Positions 6,800 to 8,745 of a stretch of DNA of 8,745 nucleotides are shown piece by piece (the first letter of the stretch is position 1; every line of letters begins with the position of its first letter). A program made the position numbers and the translations under genes. The notes beneath the pieces are model-generated. The model had not been told where the DNA came from and ran no database searches. It saw only the letters and a program-made list of their open reading frames with translations. Source of the stretch: Clostridiaceae bacterium (GTDB lineage Bacteria; Bacillota; Clostridia; Acetivibrionales; DTU013); NCBI GenBank assembly GCA_012799845.1, contig JAAZKL010000155.1:1-8745 (forward strand), read 5' to 3'.

Positions 6800-7681
6800 A
6801 TGTTGGATTACACGGTTCCGGAATACAAGAGGCTTAGAGTTATTGTTGATACGGATGCTGCCTGCGAGGCTGATGATCCGTTTGCGATCGCGCATGCGCT
6901 GATGTGCAGGAAGTTTGAGGTGAAGGCGATATTCGCCGAGCAGTTTGGCGGTCCGGAAACGACTCAGAAGAGTTATGACGAGATAATGACTGTCCTGGAT
7001 GCCATGGAAGTTTCGGCCCCTGTTTTCATGGGAGAAAAGGGCAAGCTTTCCGAAACAGCAGACGGCGGGATTTCCCCGGCTGCAAGGTTCCTCATCGAAG
7101 AGGCGCTGAGGGACGATGACAAGCCGCTGTATGTTCTGTGCATGGGAGCGATCACGAATGTGGCGTCCGCGATCAGGAATTCTCCTGAAATCGTCCCGAA
7201 GATGACTGTCGTCTGGATAGGCGGACATGGATATGATGTCAAAGTGCCTGAGTTTCGGGAGTTCAACGCCGGAAACGATATCTACGCTGCCAATATTGTG
7301 GTCTCAAGCGGAGTAGAATTATGGCAGATACCGAGCAACGTCTATGGCATGATGCGGATCGGGCTTGCGGAGATACAGCGCAGGATATATCCCTGTGGGA
7401 AAATCGGGAAGCACTTGTTCGAGAACATGGTGAACTACAACATGTCGGAATATGCAGGCTGGACGCCCGGTGAAAGCTGGGCGCTGGGAGACAATCCCGC
7501 AGTCGGGGTCGCGCTCGACCCGAACTGCGGACGTTGTGTTTACCGTGAGGCCCCGATTTTCAATGATGACACCACTTACACCTTCGAATCGGGCAGACCG
7601 ACGATCAGGGTGTATACTTCGATAGATCCCAGGTTCATACTTGAGGATTTTATTAGCAAACTGCAGTTGAATTACTTATGA
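6800..7681 (+). CDS. Nucleoside hydrolase family protein (IunH-like), divergent
   Basis: Inosine-uridine-preferring nucleoside hydrolase fold (PF01156), which hydrolyses the N-glycosidic bond of ribonucleosides to free base and ribose, using calcium held by an N-terminal aspartate cluster. The 293 residues fit the family's usual length of about 300. The metal motif is DTDAACEADDPFA (17-29), longer by a few residues than the common DTDPGxDDxxA. The ribose-binding motif EFNAGNDIYAA starts at Glu154. Near the C-terminus, GDNPAVGVALDP keeps the conserved Asp231, but Gly230 stands where many members have the His proposed as leaving-group acid; this needs an alignment. Start chosen at ATG 6800 because GGAAGGAG lies 6 bases upstream; an in-frame ATG at 6749 has no such site and sits at the predicted transcription start. 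No signal peptide. The true substrate is unknown. It is followed 31 bases later by a DNA glycosylase gene. Confidence 0.88.
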   Translation: MLDYTVPEYKRLRVIVDTDAACEADDPFAIAHALMCRKFEVKAIFAEQFGGPETTQKSYDEIMTVLDAMEVSAPVFMGEKGKLSETADGGISPAARFLIEEALRDDDKPLYVLCMGAITNVASAIRNSPEIVPKMTVVWIGGHGYDVKVPEFREFNAGNDIYAANIVVSSGVELWQIPSNVYGMMRIGLAEIQRRIYPCGKIGKHLFENMVNYNMSEYAGWTPGESWALGDNPAVGVALDPNCGRCVYREAPIFNDDTTYTFESGRPTIRVYTSIDPRFILEDFISKLQLNYL

Positions 7682-7736
7682 TCTCCTTATCAAACAGGCA
7701 GCGGAGTTACTTATGATCACTTTATCAAACAGGCAG
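7663..7736 (+). repeat. Tandem duplication (period 35) across the stop/start junction
   Basis: The segment 7663-7701 recurs at 7698-7736 with 34 of 39 bases identical; the core TTACTTATGATC and TTATCAAACAGGCAG blocks are exact. It covers the end of the nucleoside hydrolase gene and the first codons of the next gene, so the start codon is doubled (ATG 7678 and ATG 7713). Because 35 is not a multiple of three, the first copy opens a different frame that stops after 12 codons (MISLSNRQRSYL, TGA). Only the second copy has a ribosome binding site (GGAG, 7703-7706). Confidence 0.85.
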
Positions 7737-8745
7737 GCAAGGCAATTCGTTTTGCTCAAACATGGACTGCTGGGCGATCACAGGTTTGCCGGCAAACAGG
7801 GCGTGCTTGATTTTGTGCGGCAGGCAGGCTGTATCCAGTTCGATCCCGTAGATGTATGCGGAAGAAACGCAGAGCTTACCTTACAGTCCCGCGTCAAAGA
7901 CTTTACGAAGAAAATGCTTTATGAACTGCTGTATACCGACAGGAAGCTGGTGGACTATCCTGACAAGAACCTTTCCATCATCCTGACCGAGGACTGGCCG
8001 TATTTTGAGCGTTACCGGAGGGCATCCAGGGAGGGAGGCCTGCGTTTTGAAGGGCTCTCCGAACTGGAAGAAAAGGCGAAGGCTTATATCAGGGAGCATG
8101 GTCCGGTAAGCTCCGATGAACTGCCTATAGCCGGAAGCATCCACTGGCATTCATCCATCCACTGGAGCGGCAACTGGCAGGGCGGCACCAAGGCGGCGAG
8201 GTCGGTGCTGGAACAACTGTACTCGACCGGCGAGCTTGTTATCCACCATAAAAACGGTACCAGGAAGTATTATGATCTTGCCGAAAGGCATATTCCGGCA
8301 GAAATACTGAATGCCCCCGATCCGCTTCCTGATGGATTCCAGCATAAAAAGTGGCGCCTGCTCAGGCGTATCGGTGCGGTCGGCCTGACGTGGAACCGCC
8401 CGTCGTATGCGTGGATCTATATATGGGACCTGGATGCCCGGGACAGGAATGAAGCATTCAGGCAACTGGCAGAGGAGGGCAGGATTCTCGAAATAAGTGT
8501 GGAGGGCATGAAAGATACCTTGTTCTGTCGTTCAGAGGATCTGCCGATAATCAAAACAGTTTTGCAGGGCGGCAAATTCAAGCCCCGATGTGAGCTGATC
8601 GCCCCGCTTGATTGCATGATGTGGGACAGGAAGCTAATACGTGCGCTGTTCGGATTTGATTACACCTGGGAGATATACACTCCGGCACATAAACGTAAAT
8701 ATGGTCACTATGTCCTGCCGCTGCTGTACGGGGAGTCTTTTGCCG
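7713..8745 (+). CDS. YcaQ/AlkX-type DNA glycosylase (HTH_42 family), 3' end outside window
   Basis: Winged-helix HTH_42 (PF06224) protein of the bacterial AlkZ/AlkX (YcaQ) group, DNA glycosylases that remove bulky alkylated bases and unhook interstrand crosslinks. The 344 residues in the window cover most of a family length near 360-410. The catalytic signature reads IQFDP (Gln42, Asp44), the Q-hydrophobic-D form of the AlkX/YcaQ branch rather than the QxQ of AlkZ. Winged-helix segments follow (EHGPVSSDEL; GTKAARSVLEQLYSTGELVIHHKNGTR, split by a turn), then the family-typical APLDCMMWDRK from residue 297 and FGFDYTWEIYTP, KRKYGHYVLPLLYGE. Start is ATG 7713 with GGAG 6 bases upstream; GTG/ATG alternatives upstream are out of frame. 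It follows the nucleoside hydrolase by 31 bases without a terminator, so co-transcription is likely. No signal peptide; a cytosolic DNA repair role is inferred. Confidence 0.88.
   Translation, partial: MITLSNRQARQFVLLKHGLLGDHRFAGKQGVLDFVRQAGCIQFDPVDVCGRNAELTLQSRVKDFTKKMLYELLYTDRKLVDYPDKNLSIILTEDWPYFERYRRASREGGLRFEGLSELEEKAKAYIREHGPVSSDELPIAGSIHWHSSIHWSGNWQGGTKAARSVLEQLYSTGELVIHHKNGTRKYYDLAERHIPAEILNAPDPLPDGFQHKKWRLLRRIGAVGLTWNRPSYAWIYIWDLDARDRNEAFRQLAEEGRILEISVEGMKDTLFCRSEDLPIIKTVLQGGKFKPRCELIAPLDCMMWDRKLIRALFGFDYTWEIYTPAHKRKYGHYVLPLLYGESFA

Overview
The window looks like chromosomal DNA from a bacterium of the Firmicutes (Bacillota), most likely a Clostridia-type lineage. I base this on strong AGGAGG-type ribosome binding sites, heavy use of AGG/AGA and ATA codons at roughly balanced base composition, a combined leucine/citramalate gene set, and a clostridial-looking small conserved protein. 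This placement is an inference, not a database match. All genes found lie on the plus strand. I saw no rRNA, tRNA, CRISPR array or transposase gene.

Positions 1-4332 hold a branched-chain amino acid biosynthesis segment. It starts with the 3' two thirds of ilvC (ketol-acid reductoisomerase). After a 220-base gap come leuA (2-isopropylmalate synthase) and a cimA-type gene (citramalate synthase), which overlap by four bases (ATGA). A 91-residue conserved protein of unknown function follows. LeuA commits 2-ketoisovalerate to leucine. CimA makes (R)-citramalate from pyruvate and acetyl-CoA, giving 2-ketobutyrate for isoleucine without threonine. KARI serves valine, leucine and isoleucine alike. 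The layout therefore suggests isoleucine made by the pyruvate route and co-expressed with leucine synthesis.

Positions 4333-6372 hold an independent unit: an extended -10 promoter followed by a membrane-anchored GGDEF-EAL protein of cyclic-di-GMP signalling. Its phosphodiesterase domain looks intact, while its cyclase domain has an EGDEF motif and a degraded inhibitory site.

Positions 6373-6799 are intergenic. They contain a roughly 305-base palindromic element with perfect 20-base terminal inverted repeats, nested internal inverted repeats, a central hairpin, and three copies of CCGTCCCCYTGACA at its right end. It resembles a non-autonomous mobile element (MITE or REP-like) and abuts the stop codon of the GGDEF-EAL gene. 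An extended -10 promoter follows.

Positions 6800-8745 hold a probable two-gene unit: a divergent nucleoside hydrolase, then the start and most of a YcaQ/AlkX-type DNA glycosylase (HTH_42 family) that runs off the window. A tandem 35-base-period duplication covers the stop of the first gene and the start of the second and creates a decoy start codon. Both predicted enzymes cleave N-glycosidic bonds, one in free nucleosides and one in damaged DNA, which makes the pairing worth a look.
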